The translations under genes and the position numbers were made by a program. Below are positions 9,953-19,988 of a stretch of 64,000 nt of DNA, one piece after another (within the stretch, counting starts at the first letter, position 1; every line of letters begins with the position of its first letter). Source of the stretch: Vibrio ichthyoenteri ATCC 700023 (GTDB taxonomy: Bacteria; Pseudomonadota; Gammaproteobacteria; Enterobacterales; Vibrionaceae); the NCBI RefSeq assembly GCF_000222605.1, contig NZ_AFWF01000004.1:1-64000 (forward strand), read 5' to 3'. The notes beneath the pieces were generated by a model. That model was not told the origin of the DNA. It did no database searches and saw only the letters and a program-made list of their open reading frames with translations.

Positions 9953-11761
9953 ATGGCCAATTTAGATTTTCATATCGTTAAAAGAATTCGTGAACAGATT
10001 GCACAAGGCGGTGAACGTACAGCGCTTAAGCACAAAGTAGATGGCTTATGGCAAGGTATTAGCTGGCAGCAATTTGGTCAGCAGGTGGATGCAATTTCAC
10101 TTGCTTTATTGGCTCAAGGATTACGAGTACAAGATAAGATAGGGATCTTCTCAAACAACATGCCGCAATGGACCGTTGCGGATATCGCTACGCTGCAAAC
10201 GCGTGGTGTGATTGTGCCAATTTACCCAACAAGCACCGCTGCACAATCAGCGTATATTCTGCAAAATGCAGACGTCAAAGTTTTGTTTGTTGGTGAGCAG
10301 CCTCAATTTGATTTGGCTGTATCTATCTTTGAACAGTGTGAGCAGCTAGAACTGATTGTCGCAATGTCTGATGACATTGATCTGCAAGGTCATACGTTTG
10401 CGGTCAGCTGGCAAGATTTCATTGCTCGTGGTAATGAGGCACATCAGGCAGAGCTACAACTGCGTCTTGATGATGCGAACCTCGACGATCTATTAACGCT
10501 TATCTATACCTCTGGTACAACTGGCCAACCAAAAGGCGTAATGCTTGATTACGCCAACATAGGCGCGCAGTTACAAGGTCATGATCAGCGTTTAAGCTTA
10601 ACCGATCAAGATGTGTCACTGTGCTTCTTGCCGCTGTCTCACGTGTTTGAACGTGCGTGGACTTTCTATGTCTTGTACCGTGGAGCAACTAACTGCTACC
10701 TGCAAGATACGATGCAAGTTCGTGATGCGCTAAGCGAAATTCGTCCAACCGTGATGAGTGCTGTGCCGCGCTTCTACGAAAAGATCTTCTCTGCGATTCA
10801 TGAGAAAGTCTCTAAGGCGCCATTTATCCGCAAAGTATTATTTACTTGGGCGGTTAACATGGGCGCGAAAATGGCGGTATGCCATCAAGATGGTCGTAAG
10901 CCATCATTGATGCTGAAAAAATCGTACAAGCTTGCTGATAAGTTAGTGTTGTCGAAATTGCGTGCTCTGTTGGGTGGCCGAATCAATTTCATGCCATGTG
11001 GTGGTGCGAAATTGGATGAGACCATTGGTCGCTTCTTCCATGCCATTGGTATCAACGTTAAGTTGGGTTACGGCATGACCGAAACCACGGCAACGGTTTC
11101 TTGTTGGGATGATAAGTGTTTTGATCCTGCTTCGATCGGCATGTCGATGCCGGGCGCGCAAGTGAAGATCGGTGAGAACAACGAGATCTTAGTTCGTGGT
11201 CCGATGGTGATGCGCGGTTATTACAAAATGCCAGAAGAGACGGCACAAACTTTTGATGAGCACGGCTTCTTAAAAACGGGCGATGCAGGCCATATTGATG
11301 AGAACGGTAACTTGTTTATTACCGATCGCATTAAAGAGTTGATGAAAACATCGAACGGTAAATACATTGCACCGCAAGTGGTTGAAGGCGCAATTGGTAA
11401 AGACCATTTCATCGAGCAAATTGCCGTGATTGCAGATACGCGTAAATTTGTTTCTGCGTTGATCGTGCCGTGTTTTGATAGCTTGGAAGAGTACGCGAAA
11501 GAACTGAATATCAAATACCATGATCGCGTAGAGCTGATTAAGCACCATCAAATTGTTGAGATGCTTGAATCACGTGTGAACGACTTGCAAAAAGAACTGG
11601 CTAAGTTTGAGCAAGTGAAGAAATTCAAATTGCTGCCGAAAGCTTTCTCGATGGACGATGGTGAGTTAACCCCAACGCAGAAACTGCGTCGCAAGGTGAT
11701 TAACGATAAATACCAAGATGAAATCGAAGAAATGTACGACGATAAACCGTCTAAGAAGTAG
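9953..11761 (+). CDS. AMP-dependent long-chain acyl-CoA synthetase
   Basis: This 602-residue protein is an adenylate-forming fatty acyl-CoA ligase, activating a carboxylic acid with ATP and then CoA. The P-loop-like motif [11 protein letters not shown] is at residues 185-195; GYGMTETTA and the [12 protein letters not shown] / [19 protein letters not shown] block mark the hinge and C-terminal domain. Overall layout resembles the FAA1-type bacterial enzymes rather than E. coli FadD. No signal peptide is seen, so it is cytoplasmic, perhaps membrane-associated. It stands alone between two terminators. The chain-length preference cannot be read from sequence. Confidence 0.92.
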   Translation: MANLDFHIVKRIREQIAQGGERTALKHKVDGLWQGISWQQFGQQVDAISLALLAQGLRVQDKIGIFSNNMPQWTVADIATLQTRGVIVPIYPTSTAAQSAYILQNADVKVLFVGEQPQFDLAVSIFEQCEQLELIVAMSDDIDLQGHTFAVSWQDFIARGNEAHQAELQLRLDDANLDDLLTLIYTSGTTGQPKGVMLDYANIGAQLQGHDQRLSLTDQDVSLCFLPLSHVFERAWTFYVLYRGATNCYLQDTMQVRDALSEIRPTVMSAVPRFYEKIFSAIHEKVSKAPFIRKVLFTWAVNMGAKMAVCHQDGRKPSLMLKKSYKLADKLVLSKLRALLGGRINFMPCGGAKLDETIGRFFHAIGINVKLGYGMTETTATVSCWDDKCFDPASIGMSMPGAQVKIGENNEILVRGPMVMRGYYKMPEETAQTFDEHGFLKTGDAGHIDENGNLFITDRIKELMKTSNGKYIAPQVVEGAIGKDHFIEQIAVIADTRKFVSALIVPCFDSLEEYAKELNIKYHDRVELIKHHQIVEMLESRVNDLQKELAKFEQVKKFKLLPKAFSMDDGELTPTQKLRRKVINDKYQDEIEEMYDDKPSKK

Positions 11762-11791
11762 CTTTTCTCAATCTAAATTTTTAGGTTGATT

Positions 11792-11835
11792 AAAAATCCC
11801 CCACAATCATAACTTGGTTGCGGGGGATTTTTTTT
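11792..11835 (+). terminator. Terminator of the acyl-CoA ligase gene
   Basis: AATCCCCC and GGGGGATT pair with one internal mismatch in the extended stem, followed by eight T. Confidence 0.9.
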
Positions 11836-12180
11836 ACTTTCAAACTAGGCAGGAGAGTGCTTGAAAGAAAAGTGCACAAAAAATATTCCGCTTTTTTTGT
11901 CGAGGTTTTGTGGAAAGATGCTGATTTTTAGGCTGTATTTGTCGTCTTTTTATCGTCATTCTCGGAATTCATAGAATTGTGTGAGGAATGAGAGAAAAGT
12001 CGCAATAGATTCTTTGAAAATAAAACGTTACATTTGTTGCTATTGCTTGCGTGTTGTTATGACATGCGCAAGGCATAGAGAAAGAGTGGAAGTATTTCAT
12101 TTAGGCTAAAAATAAGCCCTAACTATGTGCAACTGACCAAACAATGAACCCTATTGATTGGTGCAGGTAAGGAGAAAAAT
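11836..12180 (+). promoter_or_regulatory. Upstream control region of ilvIH
   Basis: A 345-bp leader without a gene. No leader peptide rich in branched-chain codons and no attenuator hairpin was seen, unlike leu. In E. coli, ilvIH is controlled by Lrp bound at several sites upstream; a long AT-rich leader fits that, but I cannot assign sites. AAGGAG at 12170-12175 is the ilvI ribosome binding site. Confidence 0.5.
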
Positions 12181-13905
12181 ATGACAGCAATGTTGTCCGG
12201 TGCTGAGATGGTTGTTCAATCTCTCATCGAAGAAGGAGTGGAACAGATTTTCGGTTATCCAGGCGGTTCAGTATTGGATATCTATGATGCGCTGCATGCG
12301 AAAACGGAGCAAATTAAACATGTTCTGGTTCGTCATGAACAAGCAGCAACGCACATGGCTGACGGCTACGCGCGCGCAACGGGTAATCCGGGTGTGGTGC
12401 TGGTTTGTTCAGGCCCAGGCGCAACGAACACGATTACGGGGATTGCAACCGCGTATATGGATTCGATTCCCATGATTGTTATTTCTGGTAATGTGCCGAA
12501 TAACCTGATTGGTAATGATGCGTTCCAAGAGTGCGATATAGTCGGTGTGTCACGCCCGGTGGTAAAACACAGCTTCTTAGTTAAGAAAGCCGAAGATATC
12601 CCTGAAACCGTTAAGAAAGCCTTCTATATTGCGACGACAGGCCGCCCAGGCCCTGTGGTTATCGACTTACCTAAAGATATTCTTAATCCACAAATCAAAT
12701 TGCCATACGAGTACCCGGCAACGATCTCGATGCGCTCATATAAACCCACCACCACAGGCCATAAAGGTCAGGTCAAAAAAGCCCTTAAAGCGTTGCTAGA
12801 GGCAAAAAAACCCGTGCTGTATGTGGGTGGTGGTGCTGTAATTTCAGAGGCGGATGAACCGTTATTGAAGCTGGCGGAAACGCTTAACTTACCGGTTGTC
12901 AGTACCTTAATGGGGCTGGGGGCATTTCCTGGTACTCATAAAAACTCGCTTGGTATGCTTGGTATGCATGGCACTTATGAAGCCAATATGGCGATGCATG
13001 GCGCCGATCTGATCTTTGGTGTTGGCGTGCGCTTTGATGATCGCACCACCAATAACCTAGAAAAATACTGCCCAGATGCCAAAATCATGCACATTGATAT
13101 CGATCCTTCTTCTATTTCGAAGAACGTTAAAGCGGATCTGCCTATCGTAGGCTCGGCCGATAAAGTGCTGGCATCAATGATGAGTTTGCTGGTGGAGCAA
13201 GGCGGCAGTAACGATGAGCAAGCATTGAGCCAATGGTGGGATGAAATTCAAACTTGGCGTAATAAAGAGTGCTTGAAGTACGCTAAATCACCTGAACGTA
13301 TTAAGCCACAACAAGTGATTGAAACACTGCATAAACTGACCAATGGTGATGCTTATGTCGCATCAGATGTTGGCCAACACCAAATGTTTGCTGCGCTTTA
13401 CTACCCATTTAACAAGCCACGCCGTTGGATTAACTCTGGTGGTTTAGGCACGATGGGCTTTGGTTTACCTGCTGCGATGGGGGTAAAGTTTGCCAAGCCT
13501 GATGAAGAAGTGGTGGTGGTGACCGGCGATGGCAGTATTCAGATGAATATCCAAGAGTTATCGACGGCGATGCAATACGATATTCCAGTTAAGATCATTA
13601 ACTTGAACAACCGCTTCCTTGGGATGGTAAAGCAGTGGCAAGATATTATTTATCAAGGTCGTCACTCCAATTCTTATATGAGCTCAGTGCCGGATTTTGC
13701 GGCGATTGCTGAAGCTTATGGCCATGTTGGTATTCGCATTGAAACCCCTGACGAGCTTGAAGCTGGTCTGCAGCGAGCACTCGAACTGAAAGATCGTTTG
13801 GTGTTTGTTGATATCAATGTTGATGAAACAGAGCATGTATACCCAATGCAGATCAAAGGCGAGGGTATGGACAAAATGTGGCTAAGTAAGACGGAGCGTA
13901 CCTAA
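12181..13905 (+). CDS. ilvI: Acetolactate synthase III, large subunit
   Basis: IlvI is the catalytic, thiamine-diphosphate subunit of acetolactate (acetohydroxyacid) synthase, first common step of valine, leucine and isoleucine synthesis. The 574-residue product has the catalytic Glu in [19 protein letters not shown] near the N-terminus and the ThDP/Mg motif [15 protein letters not shown] in the C-terminal domain. The ATG at 12181 ([10 protein letters not shown]) follows a good AAGGAG; an in-frame ATG nine codons upstream is not needed. ilvH begins 1 nt after the stop. Confidence 0.97.
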   Translation: MTAMLSGAEMVVQSLIEEGVEQIFGYPGGSVLDIYDALHAKTEQIKHVLVRHEQAATHMADGYARATGNPGVVLVCSGPGATNTITGIATAYMDSIPMIVISGNVPNNLIGNDAFQECDIVGVSRPVVKHSFLVKKAEDIPETVKKAFYIATTGRPGPVVIDLPKDILNPQIKLPYEYPATISMRSYKPTTTGHKGQVKKALKALLEAKKPVLYVGGGAVISEADEPLLKLAETLNLPVVSTLMGLGAFPGTHKNSLGMLGMHGTYEANMAMHGADLIFGVGVRFDDRTTNNLEKYCPDAKIMHIDIDPSSISKNVKADLPIVGSADKVLASMMSLLVEQGGSNDEQALSQWWDEIQTWRNKECLKYAKSPERIKPQQVIETLHKLTNGDAYVASDVGQHQMFAALYYPFNKPRRWINSGGLGTMGFGLPAAMGVKFAKPDEEVVVVTGDGSIQMNIQELSTAMQYDIPVKIINLNNRFLGMVKQWQDIIYQGRHSNSYMSSVPDFAAIAEAYGHVGIRIETPDELEAGLQRALELKDRLVFVDINVDETEHVYPMQIKGEGMDKMWLSKTERT

Positions 13906-13906
13906 G

Positions 13907-14401
13907 ATGAGACATATCATTTCACTATTGATGGAAAACCAACCGGGTGCGCTATCACGAGTTGTCGGCTTGTTTTCTCAGCGTGGTTATAACATCGAGT
14001 CACTGACGGTTTCACCGACGGATGATGAAACACTATCGCGTCTAAACATCACCACCATTTCAGATGATTTGGTGCTGGAGCAGATCCAAAAACAGCTGCA
14101 TAAATTAATTGATGTCTTAAAAGTGCAGGAAGTGTCAGAGCTTGAGCATATTGAACGTGAATTAATGTTGGTGAAAGTGAAGGCCAGTGGTTTTGCTCGT
14201 GCCGAAGTTAAACGCACTGCCGATATTTTCCGCGGTCAGATTGTGGATGTCACTGCCTCGCAATATACGGTGCAACTAACTGGCGATAGCGAAAAGCTTG
14301 ATGCCTTCATTCAAGCGCTTTCTGAAGTGACGGAAGTGATTGAAGTTGCGCGTAGTGGTGTGGTGGGCATTGCACGCGGAGAGCGAGCGTTAAAAGCTTA
14401 A
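13907..14401 (+). CDS. ilvH: Acetolactate synthase III, regulatory subunit
   Basis: IlvH is the small ACT-domain subunit that activates IlvI and confers valine feedback inhibition. The 164-residue product has an N-terminal ACT domain (HIISLLMENQPGALSRVVGL, then QRGYNIESLTV) and the family's C-terminal half. Its ATG is 1 nt downstream of the ilvI stop, giving coupled expression at a fixed ratio. A bidirectional terminator follows. Confidence 0.97.
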   Translation: MRHIISLLMENQPGALSRVVGLFSQRGYNIESLTVSPTDDETLSRLNITTISDDLVLEQIQKQLHKLIDVLKVQEVSELEHIERELMLVKVKASGFARAEVKRTADIFRGQIVDVTASQYTVQLTGDSEKLDAFIQALSEVTEVIEVARSGVVGIARGERALKA

Positions 14402-14428
14402 TACTACTTTGATTCTGGTATAGAAAAG

Positions 14429-14458
14429 AAAAACCACCGAACGTTCGGTGGTTTTTTT
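14429..14458. terminator. Bidirectional terminator between ilvH and serA
   Basis: AAAACCACCGAA and TTCGGTGGTTTT form a perfect stem with T runs on both strands, serving the convergent ilvIH and serA transcripts. Confidence 0.93.
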
Positions 14459-14479
14459 GTCGTTAGCTTCGATTGACGA

Positions 14480-15709
14480 TTAGTGCAGAATACGTGCGCG
14501 AATCGTACCTTCAATGGTTTTTAGTTTCGCTAGAGCTTCTGCTGAACGCTCTGTTTCGACATCAATAACCACATAACCGATTTCAGCCGCTGTTTGTAAA
14601 TATTGGCCCGCAATGTTAATGCCTTCTTCGGCAAAGATGGTGTTAATTTGCGTCAGAATACCAGGGCGGTTTTTATGAATGTGCAGTAAGCGAGAACAAT
14701 CACGGTGCTCAGGGAGTGAAACTTCTGGGAAGTTTACGCTTGAAAGTGTTGAGCCGTTATCTGAGTATTTCGCCAGTTTGCCCGCGACTTCTACGCCAAT
14801 GTTTTCTTGTGCTTCTTGCGTTGAGCCACCCACATGTGGAGTCAGAATAACATTGTCGTATTTTTGCAGTGGTGATTCGAATGCTTCTGCATTGGTTGCA
14901 GGTTCTGTTGGGAACACATCGACGGCTGCGCCAGAGATGTGGCCTGCTTCAAGAGAGTGACAAAGCGCCTCGATATCTACCACGGTACCGCGAGCGGCAT
15001 TAATGAAGATGGCTCCTGGCTTCATGCGAGCAAATTCTTCTGCGCCCATCATGTTTTTGGTTTCAGGTGTTTCAGGTACGTGCAGGGAGATAACATCACA
15101 CTTATTGAGTAGTTCACTCATGGTGAAGACTTGCGTTGCATTACCCAGAGATAGCTTATTCTCAATATCGTAGTAGTAAACACGCATGCCTAAGTTTTCA
15201 GCAATAATGCCGAGCTGAGTACCGATATGGCCGTAACCGATGATGCCAAGACGCTTGCCACGAGCTTCGTAAGAATTGTCGGCACTTTTCTTCCAAATAC
15301 CACGGTGTGCCAAGGCATTTTTCTCTGGGATTCCGCGCAGTAGCAGTAGGATTTGACCAAGGACTAATTCTGCAACGCTACGGGTATTAGAGAATGGTGC
15401 GTTGAATACTGGAATACCGCGCACAGCCGTTGCGTGTAGGTCAACTTGGTTAGTCCCAATACAAAAACAACCAACGGCAACTAATTTTTCAGCCGCATTA
15501 ATTATTTCTTTAGTTAGGTTGGTACGTGAACGAATACCAATAAAGTGGGCATCTTTTACCGCTTCCATCAGTTCAGCTTCTGATAAAGAGCCTTTATGGT
15601 ATTCGATGTTGGTGTAACCTGCTGCTTGTAAAACTTCTACTGACGATGGGTGCAGACCCTCTAAAAGAAGTATTTTAATTTTTTCTTTTTCCAGTGAAAC
15701 TTTGGCCAT
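14480..15709 (-). CDS. serA: D-3-phosphoglycerate dehydrogenase
   Basis: SerA oxidises 3-phosphoglycerate to 3-phosphohydroxypyruvate, the first and serine-inhibited step of serine synthesis. The 409-residue product has the NAD-binding GRLGIIGYGHIGTQLG, the catalytic His in HVGGSTQEAQENIG, and a C-terminal ACT domain (NRPGILTQINTIFAEEGINI) that binds serine. The ATG at 15709 gives MAKVSLEKEKIK, the same start as E. coli SerA, with AAGGA 8 nt ahead; the longer frame to 15751 is rejected. A PurR-type operator lies about 90-110 nt upstream. Confidence 0.97.
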   Translation of the reverse strand: MAKVSLEKEKIKILLLEGLHPSSVEVLQAAGYTNIEYHKGSLSEAELMEAVKDAHFIGIRSRTNLTKEIINAAEKLVAVGCFCIGTNQVDLHATAVRGIPVFNAPFSNTRSVAELVLGQILLLLRGIPEKNALAHRGIWKKSADNSYEARGKRLGIIGYGHIGTQLGIIAENLGMRVYYYDIENKLSLGNATQVFTMSELLNKCDVISLHVPETPETKNMMGAEEFARMKPGAIFINAARGTVVDIEALCHSLEAGHISGAAVDVFPTEPATNAEAFESPLQKYDNVILTPHVGGSTQEAQENIGVEVAGKLAKYSDNGSTLSSVNFPEVSLPEHRDCSRLLHIHKNRPGILTQINTIFAEEGINIAGQYLQTAAEIGYVVIDVETERSAEALAKLKTIEGTIRARILH

Positions 15710-15800
15710 TATCTTCATCCTTAAAGTGGGAAAGGGGCAAAACTGGCGCACATTGCACTAAATAGGGTTAAAAAAGACGCTTTTTAACCTGGTCATTAGT

Positions 15801-15816
15801 ACGCAAACGTTTTCCT
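15801..15816. promoter_or_regulatory. Predicted PurR operator upstream of serA
   Basis: ACGCAAACGTTTTCCT matches the E. coli PurR consensus (ACGCAAACGTTTTCNT) at every defined position. It is 92 nt upstream of the serA start and downstream of rpiA, so serA is the only plausible target. Serine feeds glycine and one-carbon units into purine synthesis, which makes purine control of serA reasonable. Binding is inferred from the motif only. Confidence 0.75.
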
Positions 15817-15904
15817 TGTGCGTCTTCTGTCCACTAACTTAACAAAAAAAATAAAGTTTGGGTAAGAAAATTACGGAATAAAGAATAATTTTTAAGCGAT
15901 AAAA

Positions 15905-15931
15905 AACAAAAAACGGCCCAATATAGGGCCG
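15905..15931 (-). terminator. rpiA terminator
   Basis: On the minus strand CGGCCC/GGGCCG forms a short GC-rich hairpin followed by TTTTTTGTTTTTT. It separates rpiA from serA. The rest of the 317-bp gap between the two genes holds the serA promoter region; no further gene is seen. Confidence 0.88.
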
Positions 15932-16026
15932 CTTGTAATGAAATAACAGAATGATGCCTTACAGATTGATGATTTTTATTCTCCTCAATCAGTTAGCGAT
16001 CGGCAACGTTACATCGTTGCGCGCTA

Positions 16027-16683
16027 TTATTCTTCGATTTTTGCACCATTTGGTGTGCCAGTGATTACGACATCGGCACCACGAGCGGCAAATAGACCAA
16101 CGGTAACCACACCGGCAATAGCGTTGATTGAACGTTCCATCTCTTTAGGATTGCTGATTTGCATGTTGTGAACATCAAGGATCACGTTACCGTTATCAGT
16201 TACAACACCTTCACGGTAAGCAGGATCGCCACCCAGCTTTACTAATTCACGCGCCACGTATGAGCGCGCCATTGGGATAACTTCAACCGGTAGTGGGAAT
16301 TGACCAAGAATGTCGACTGCTTTTGTGTCATCAACAATACAGATGAATTTGTCTGAAATCGCCGCAACGATTTTTTCGCGAGTCAGCGCGGCACCGCCAC
16401 CTTTGATCATGTCGCGGTATGCGTTAATTTCATCAGCACCATCGACGTAAACATCAAGACGAGCAACTTCGTTACAATCAAAAACTTCAATGCCCAACTC
16501 TTTTAATTTTGCGGTTGAAGCTTCAGAGCTTGATACAGCGCCCTTGATATCATCTTTGATAGTAGCTAGAGCATCGATGAAGTGATTTACAGTAGAGCCA
16601 GTACCGACGCCTACAATACTGTCTTTCTCAACATACTTAAGCGCAGCCCAACCGGCTTCTTTTTTCATCTCATCTTGAGTCAT
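16027..16683 (-). CDS. rpiA: Ribose-5-phosphate isomerase A
   Basis: RpiA interconverts ribose 5-phosphate and ribulose 5-phosphate in the pentose phosphate pathway. The 218-residue product shows [17 protein letters not shown] (phosphate loop), [11 protein letters not shown] (catalytic acidic cluster) and [15 protein letters not shown] prefer the ATG at 16683 (MTQDEMKKE, as in E. coli) because AGGAG lies 6 nt before it; the ATG two codons earlier overlaps that ribosome binding site. Confidence 0.97.
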   Translation of the reverse strand: MTQDEMKKEAGWAALKYVEKDSIVGVGTGSTVNHFIDALATIKDDIKGAVSSSEASTAKLKELGIEVFDCNEVARLDVYVDGADEINAYRDMIKGGGAALTREKIVAAISDKFICIVDDTKAVDILGQFPLPVEVIPMARSYVARELVKLGGDPAYREGVVTDNGNVILDVHNMQISNPKEMERSINAIAGVVTVGLFAARGADVVITGTPNGAKIEE

Positions 16684-16729
16684 GCTCATCTCCTAAGTGG
16701 AAGTTCGTTATCGTTTGCGCGGCGAATTA

Positions 16730-16750
16730 TATACCCAAGTTACCTCAAGG
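16730..16750. repeat. Small dispersed repeat, copy 1
   Basis: TACCCAAGTTACCT (16732-16745) matches, in reverse complement, 12 of 14 bases of the AAGTGACTTGGGTA core found at 29085-29098 and 60519-60532. All three lie in intergenic gaps. Confidence 0.5.
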
Positions 16751-16758
16751 TGCTAGTT

Positions 16759-17352
16759 TCAGCCGTGACTTTCCCACTGCCATATTTTGCTCGGTGTCAC
16801 TATTTTAGGTAGTGGTACATCCCACGCTTCGACGGGGAGGCGCTCAACATGCTGGCAATCATGAGCAAGGCCGATAGGTTTCGGCCCACCGCGATCTTTA
16901 AACCAAGGTGCGAGCGTTCGATCGTAATAGCCACCGCCCATACCGAGGCGATGACCGGTTGAATCAAAGCCGACTAATGGCGTGCAGATAATATCGAGTT
17001 GATTGACGGGGCGAATCAGCAGTTGATTGAGCTTCGGTTCTGCAATGCGATATTGATTGAGCACCATCGGAGTGTCGTTTTGATAGTGCAAAAAAAGCAG
17101 ATGGCCTTTGGAAAAAGGATGAATAACGGGTAGATAGACTTGCTTGCCTTTGTGCCATAGCCAATCAATCAGCGGCTTAGTGTCAACTTCGCCATCGGCA
17201 GTCAGATATAACGCGATATGTTGTGCAGAACTGATTTCAGGCAGACGAGAGAATTGTTCGATCAGCTTTATGCTGGCATCGTGTTGTTCACGAGCGCTGA
17301 GCTGCTGTCGGATATTACGGATTTGCTGACGAAATTGCTGTCGAGATAGCAT
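16759..17352 (-). CDS. fau: 5-formyltetrahydrofolate cyclo-ligase
   Basis: This enzyme converts 5-formyl-THF to 5,10-methenyl-THF with ATP, returning a storage folate to the active pool. The 197-residue protein has the family signature LGMGGGYYDR near residue 140 and the N-terminal RQQIRNIRQQLS region. It lies just downstream of 6S RNA on the same strand, the same ssrS-ygfA(fau) arrangement as in E. coli, where the two are co-transcribed. Confidence 0.93.
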   Translation of the reverse strand: MLSRQQFRQQIRNIRQQLSAREQHDASIKLIEQFSRLPEISSAQHIALYLTADGEVDTKPLIDWLWHKGKQVYLPVIHPFSKGHLLFLHYQNDTPMVLNQYRIAEPKLNQLLIRPVNQLDIICTPLVGFDSTGHRLGMGGGYYDRTLAPWFKDRGGPKPIGLAHDCQHVERLPVEAWDVPLPKIVTPSKIWQWESHG

Positions 17353-17370
17353 GATGATTTACCCAAATAA

Positions 17371-17393
17371 TGGGGTATCAAGGAGATACCCCA
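17371..17393 (-). other. Strong hairpin at the 6S RNA 3' end
   Basis: GGGGTATC and GATACCCC form a perfect stem with a 5-nt loop, partly overlapping the 6S 3' end. No T run follows, so it may block exonucleases or mark a processing point between 6S and fau rather than terminate. Confidence 0.6.
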
Positions 17394-17565
17394 GAGTGCC
17401 GTTGGAGATTTGGACCCTTGAACCAGCTGGTTCAAGGCGGATCAGCAATGATGACCGTAGGCTTCTCGGTACGAGCCGAGCTTGCTCAATAGCCTTCAAA
17501 TACTAACCCTTTGGGATTGCTTATCGGCTCAGGGACTTAATCCCACTAACGCACACTCCAGGGTA
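17388..17565 (-). ncRNA. ssrS: 6S RNA
   Basis: 6S RNA binds the sigma-70 RNA polymerase holoenzyme in stationary phase. On the minus strand the closing stem CCCTGGAGTG pairs with CACTCTGGGG. AGTCCCTGAGCCGATAAGC and GCTCGG...CCGAGAAGCC match the conserved blocks flanking the central bubble of E. coli 6S, and CCTTGAACC...GGTTCAAGG gives the characteristic 3'-side hairpin. The length (about 178-184 nt) is usual; ends are estimated. It lies between zapA and fau, as in E. coli. Confidence 0.94.
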
Positions 17566-17643
17566 AACTGGTTTCCACTGTCATAATAGGCAAGTGATCG
17601 TCACTCGTTTATTTACAACAGTAGAGAATTCTTTAAGTTAAGA

Positions 17644-17961
17644 TTACTGCTTTCCCTGCGGTACTTTACTTAGTGCATCATCAAGTGATGCGGAGAGCTT
17701 TTCCATACGCTCAGCAAATTGAATTTGCTGTTGCTCTTGCGCTTGTGAAGAGGAATCACGAGTTTCTAATTCATAGCAGAAGTTGAGTGCCGCAATCGTC
17801 AATAAATGCACTTCATTGGTCACTTTAGTTTTATCGGTCATGTCTTTCAAACGATCACTGAGTCGTTTGGCAGCTTGAAGCAAAGCTTCTTCCTGACCGG
17901 GTGGGCAGTTTACTCGCGTTAACTTCCCTAAAATTTCAACGTCTACCGCTTGGTTACTCAT
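17644..17961 (-). CDS. zapA: Cell division protein ZapA
   Basis: ZapA bundles FtsZ protofilaments at the division ring. The 105-residue protein has the N-terminal FtsZ-binding globular part (VDVEILGKLTRVNCPPGQEEAL) and a C-terminal coiled coil rich in Gln/Glu (from about residue 70). The ATG at 17961 (MSNQAVDVEI) is preferred over the in-frame GTG two codons upstream. It is divergent from ygfB and upstream of 6S RNA, as in E. coli. Confidence 0.95.
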   Translation of the reverse strand: MSNQAVDVEILGKLTRVNCPPGQEEALLQAAKRLSDRLKDMTDKTKVTNEVHLLTIAALNFCYELETRDSSSQAQEQQQIQFAERMEKLSASLDDALSKVPQGKQ

Positions 17962-18197
17962 ATCCACTCTACACTTAGTATTAAGGTGATAATGCAGACC
18001 ATCACCGAGGTGGAAACTATAGAAAAAGCCCAGTTAAGATTCAAGTCTTTCCCGTACAACATTGGTAAAACAAAGGGAAATAACACAGTTATTGGGCAAA
18101 TTGTGTAAAACCCGCTCATTATTGCTGCCTTGTTCATTTTCGCAAAACCAGCAAAGTGGTACGATTAAGTATTATTTTTGTAAAATTAGGTCTATCC

Positions 18198-18776
18198 ATG
18201 AGTGACATCACCCTTCCAGATTACTTAACCTTCGCCACTGAACTGCAATCTGCAGGTCTGGCGGTCAATCCTGCAGAAATCCACGGCTTGCTGACGGGAA
18301 TGCTAAGTGGTGGTTTAAGTTTAACGGATAAAAGTTGGCAGCCGCTGATTTTTGATTACACCAACGAAGGAATGGGTTGGCCTGATAGAACGTTGAAATT
18401 AGCGCAGCAAACTCTTGATACCACCACCAAAGAATTAACAGGTAGTGATATGGAGCTTTCATTGTTAATGCCTGATGAAGAAGCCAGTGCCAGCTTGTTT
18501 GATATGGCTGATGGTGTAGCGGAATGGGTTAACCACTTTATCTCAGGTTTAGGTCTGGTCGCCGTTGATTTGAAAAAAGCGTCTAGCAACGTCAAAGAAG
18601 CCTTGGCCGATTTGGAAGAAATTTCCAAGCTGGGTATTGATGAGGAAGATGATCTGCAAGAGCAAGCAATGCTGCTTGAGCAAGTACTTGAGCATGTAAA
18701 GGTATGCGTACTGACTATTCACGCTGAGTTTGGCCAAAAACCAGCAGAACCAGTCGCGACGCCAACCATTCATTAA
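18198..18776 (+). CDS. ygfB: UPF0149 family protein YgfB
   Basis: This 192-residue cytoplasmic protein belongs to UPF0149 (YgfB/YecA-like). The N-terminal half has the family pattern [13 protein letters not shown] and the second half [11 protein letters not shown] with an acidic helical C-terminus. The molecular role is not settled; in Pseudomonas YgfB acts on gene expression of a lysis pathway. The ATG at 18198 (MSDITLPDY) is the normal start; 14 upstream codons are excluded. In E. coli pepP follows ygfB; here ubiH follows after 12 nt. Confidence 0.93.
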   Translation: MSDITLPDYLTFATELQSAGLAVNPAEIHGLLTGMLSGGLSLTDKSWQPLIFDYTNEGMGWPDRTLKLAQQTLDTTTKELTGSDMELSLLMPDEEASASLFDMADGVAEWVNHFISGLGLVAVDLKKASSNVKEALADLEEISKLGIDEEDDLQEQAMLLEQVLEHVKVCVLTIHAEFGQKPAEPVATPTIH

Positions 18777-18788
18777 TAGGTTAGTTTG

Positions 18789-19967
18789 ATGAAGCAGTTT
18801 GATGTGGTGATCGCCGGTGGTGCAATGGCGGGTATGACACTCGCTTTGGCTTTGGATTCTTTATCGCAAAGTCAGCTTCGCATTGCGGTGGTTGAGCCTT
18901 TTGCGGTTGATCACCAAGCACATCCCGGGTTTGATTCCCGTTCGATAGCGCTATCGTTTGGTACGGTGCAGATTTTACAGAGCTTAGATTTGTGGTCGCA
19001 GATCGCTCCTGTAGCGACGGCGATCAAGCATATCCATGTCTCGGATCGTAGCCATGCGGGTATGACCAATATTGATCACAGTGAGATGGCCGTTGAAGCA
19101 CTAGGTTATGTAGTCGAGTTGGCTGATGTTGGACGAATCTATCAAACGCAACTGGAATCACGGCCATCAATTTCGTTGCTGTGCCCTGACTCTGTGAGCG
19201 ATATTGAGCGTGGTGACAGTCACAATGTGGTGACTTTGCAAAGCGGTGAGCAAATTGAATGTCGCTTGCTGGTGGCCGCGGATGGTGCTATTTCCTCTTG
19301 TTGCCAAGCGCTCGGTTTTGAATTGAAGCAACATGATTTTGACCAAGTGGCGGTGATTGCGAACATCCGTTGTCAGCAAGCACATCAAGGACGAGCTTTT
19401 GAGCGGTTCACAAACCAAGGTCCGCTTGCTTTGCTACCAATGAATGATGACCGTATGTCTTTGGTTTGGTGTTTACGCCCTGAAGTTGCCGAACGTGTAT
19501 TGCGATTAGATGACTCTGCGTTTCTTGCCCAATTGCAACAAGCCTTTGGCTGGCGTTTAGGCCACATCAATCAGGTCGGTCAGCGTGCGAGCTACCCTTT
19601 ATTACTCCGCTACCGAGAGCAAAATATTTCCCATCGTTTTGCCATTGTAGGTAACGCCGCTCAAACCCTACACCCGATTGCCGGTCAGGGGTTCAATTTG
19701 GGTATTCGTGATGTGGCAAGCTTAGCCGAAGAGGTCGTGCAATCATTAGCGGATGTGGGGCGTTATCAGGTTTTGAGTGCCTTTAGTCGTCGTCGTCAAG
19801 CCGACCGTGACAACACTATCGCTATGACGAGTACGTTGGTGCATATCTTTTCCAATGATTACTTGTCGTTACGAATTGGTCGCAATCTCGGTTTAGCGAT
19901 GATGGATAATATTCCATCCCTTAAGACTCCATTGCTACAAAGAACATTAGGTTTGGTGGCACGATAG
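18789..19967 (+). CDS. ubiH: 2-octaprenyl-6-methoxyphenol hydroxylase
   Basis: UbiH is an FAD monooxygenase that hydroxylates C1 of the ubiquinone ring precursor. The 392-residue protein has an N-terminal Rossmann motif (VVIAGGAMAGMTLALAL), the DG motif ADGAISSC near residue 165, and GNAAQTLHPIAGQGFNLGIRD, the FAD-binding GD-type motif of the family. It is tandem with ubiI 21 nt downstream. Start ATG at 18789 follows an in-frame TTG that is not needed. Confidence 0.93.
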   Translation: MKQFDVVIAGGAMAGMTLALALDSLSQSQLRIAVVEPFAVDHQAHPGFDSRSIALSFGTVQILQSLDLWSQIAPVATAIKHIHVSDRSHAGMTNIDHSEMAVEALGYVVELADVGRIYQTQLESRPSISLLCPDSVSDIERGDSHNVVTLQSGEQIECRLLVAADGAISSCCQALGFELKQHDFDQVAVIANIRCQQAHQGRAFERFTNQGPLALLPMNDDRMSLVWCLRPEVAERVLRLDDSAFLAQLQQAFGWRLGHINQVGQRASYPLLLRYREQNISHRFAIVGNAAQTLHPIAGQGFNLGIRDVASLAEEVVQSLADVGRYQVLSAFSRRRQADRDNTIAMTSTLVHIFSNDYLSLRIGRNLGLAMMDNIPSLKTPLLQRTLGLVAR

Positions 19968-19988
19968 TGCCAAGAAGGATGCAAATAG

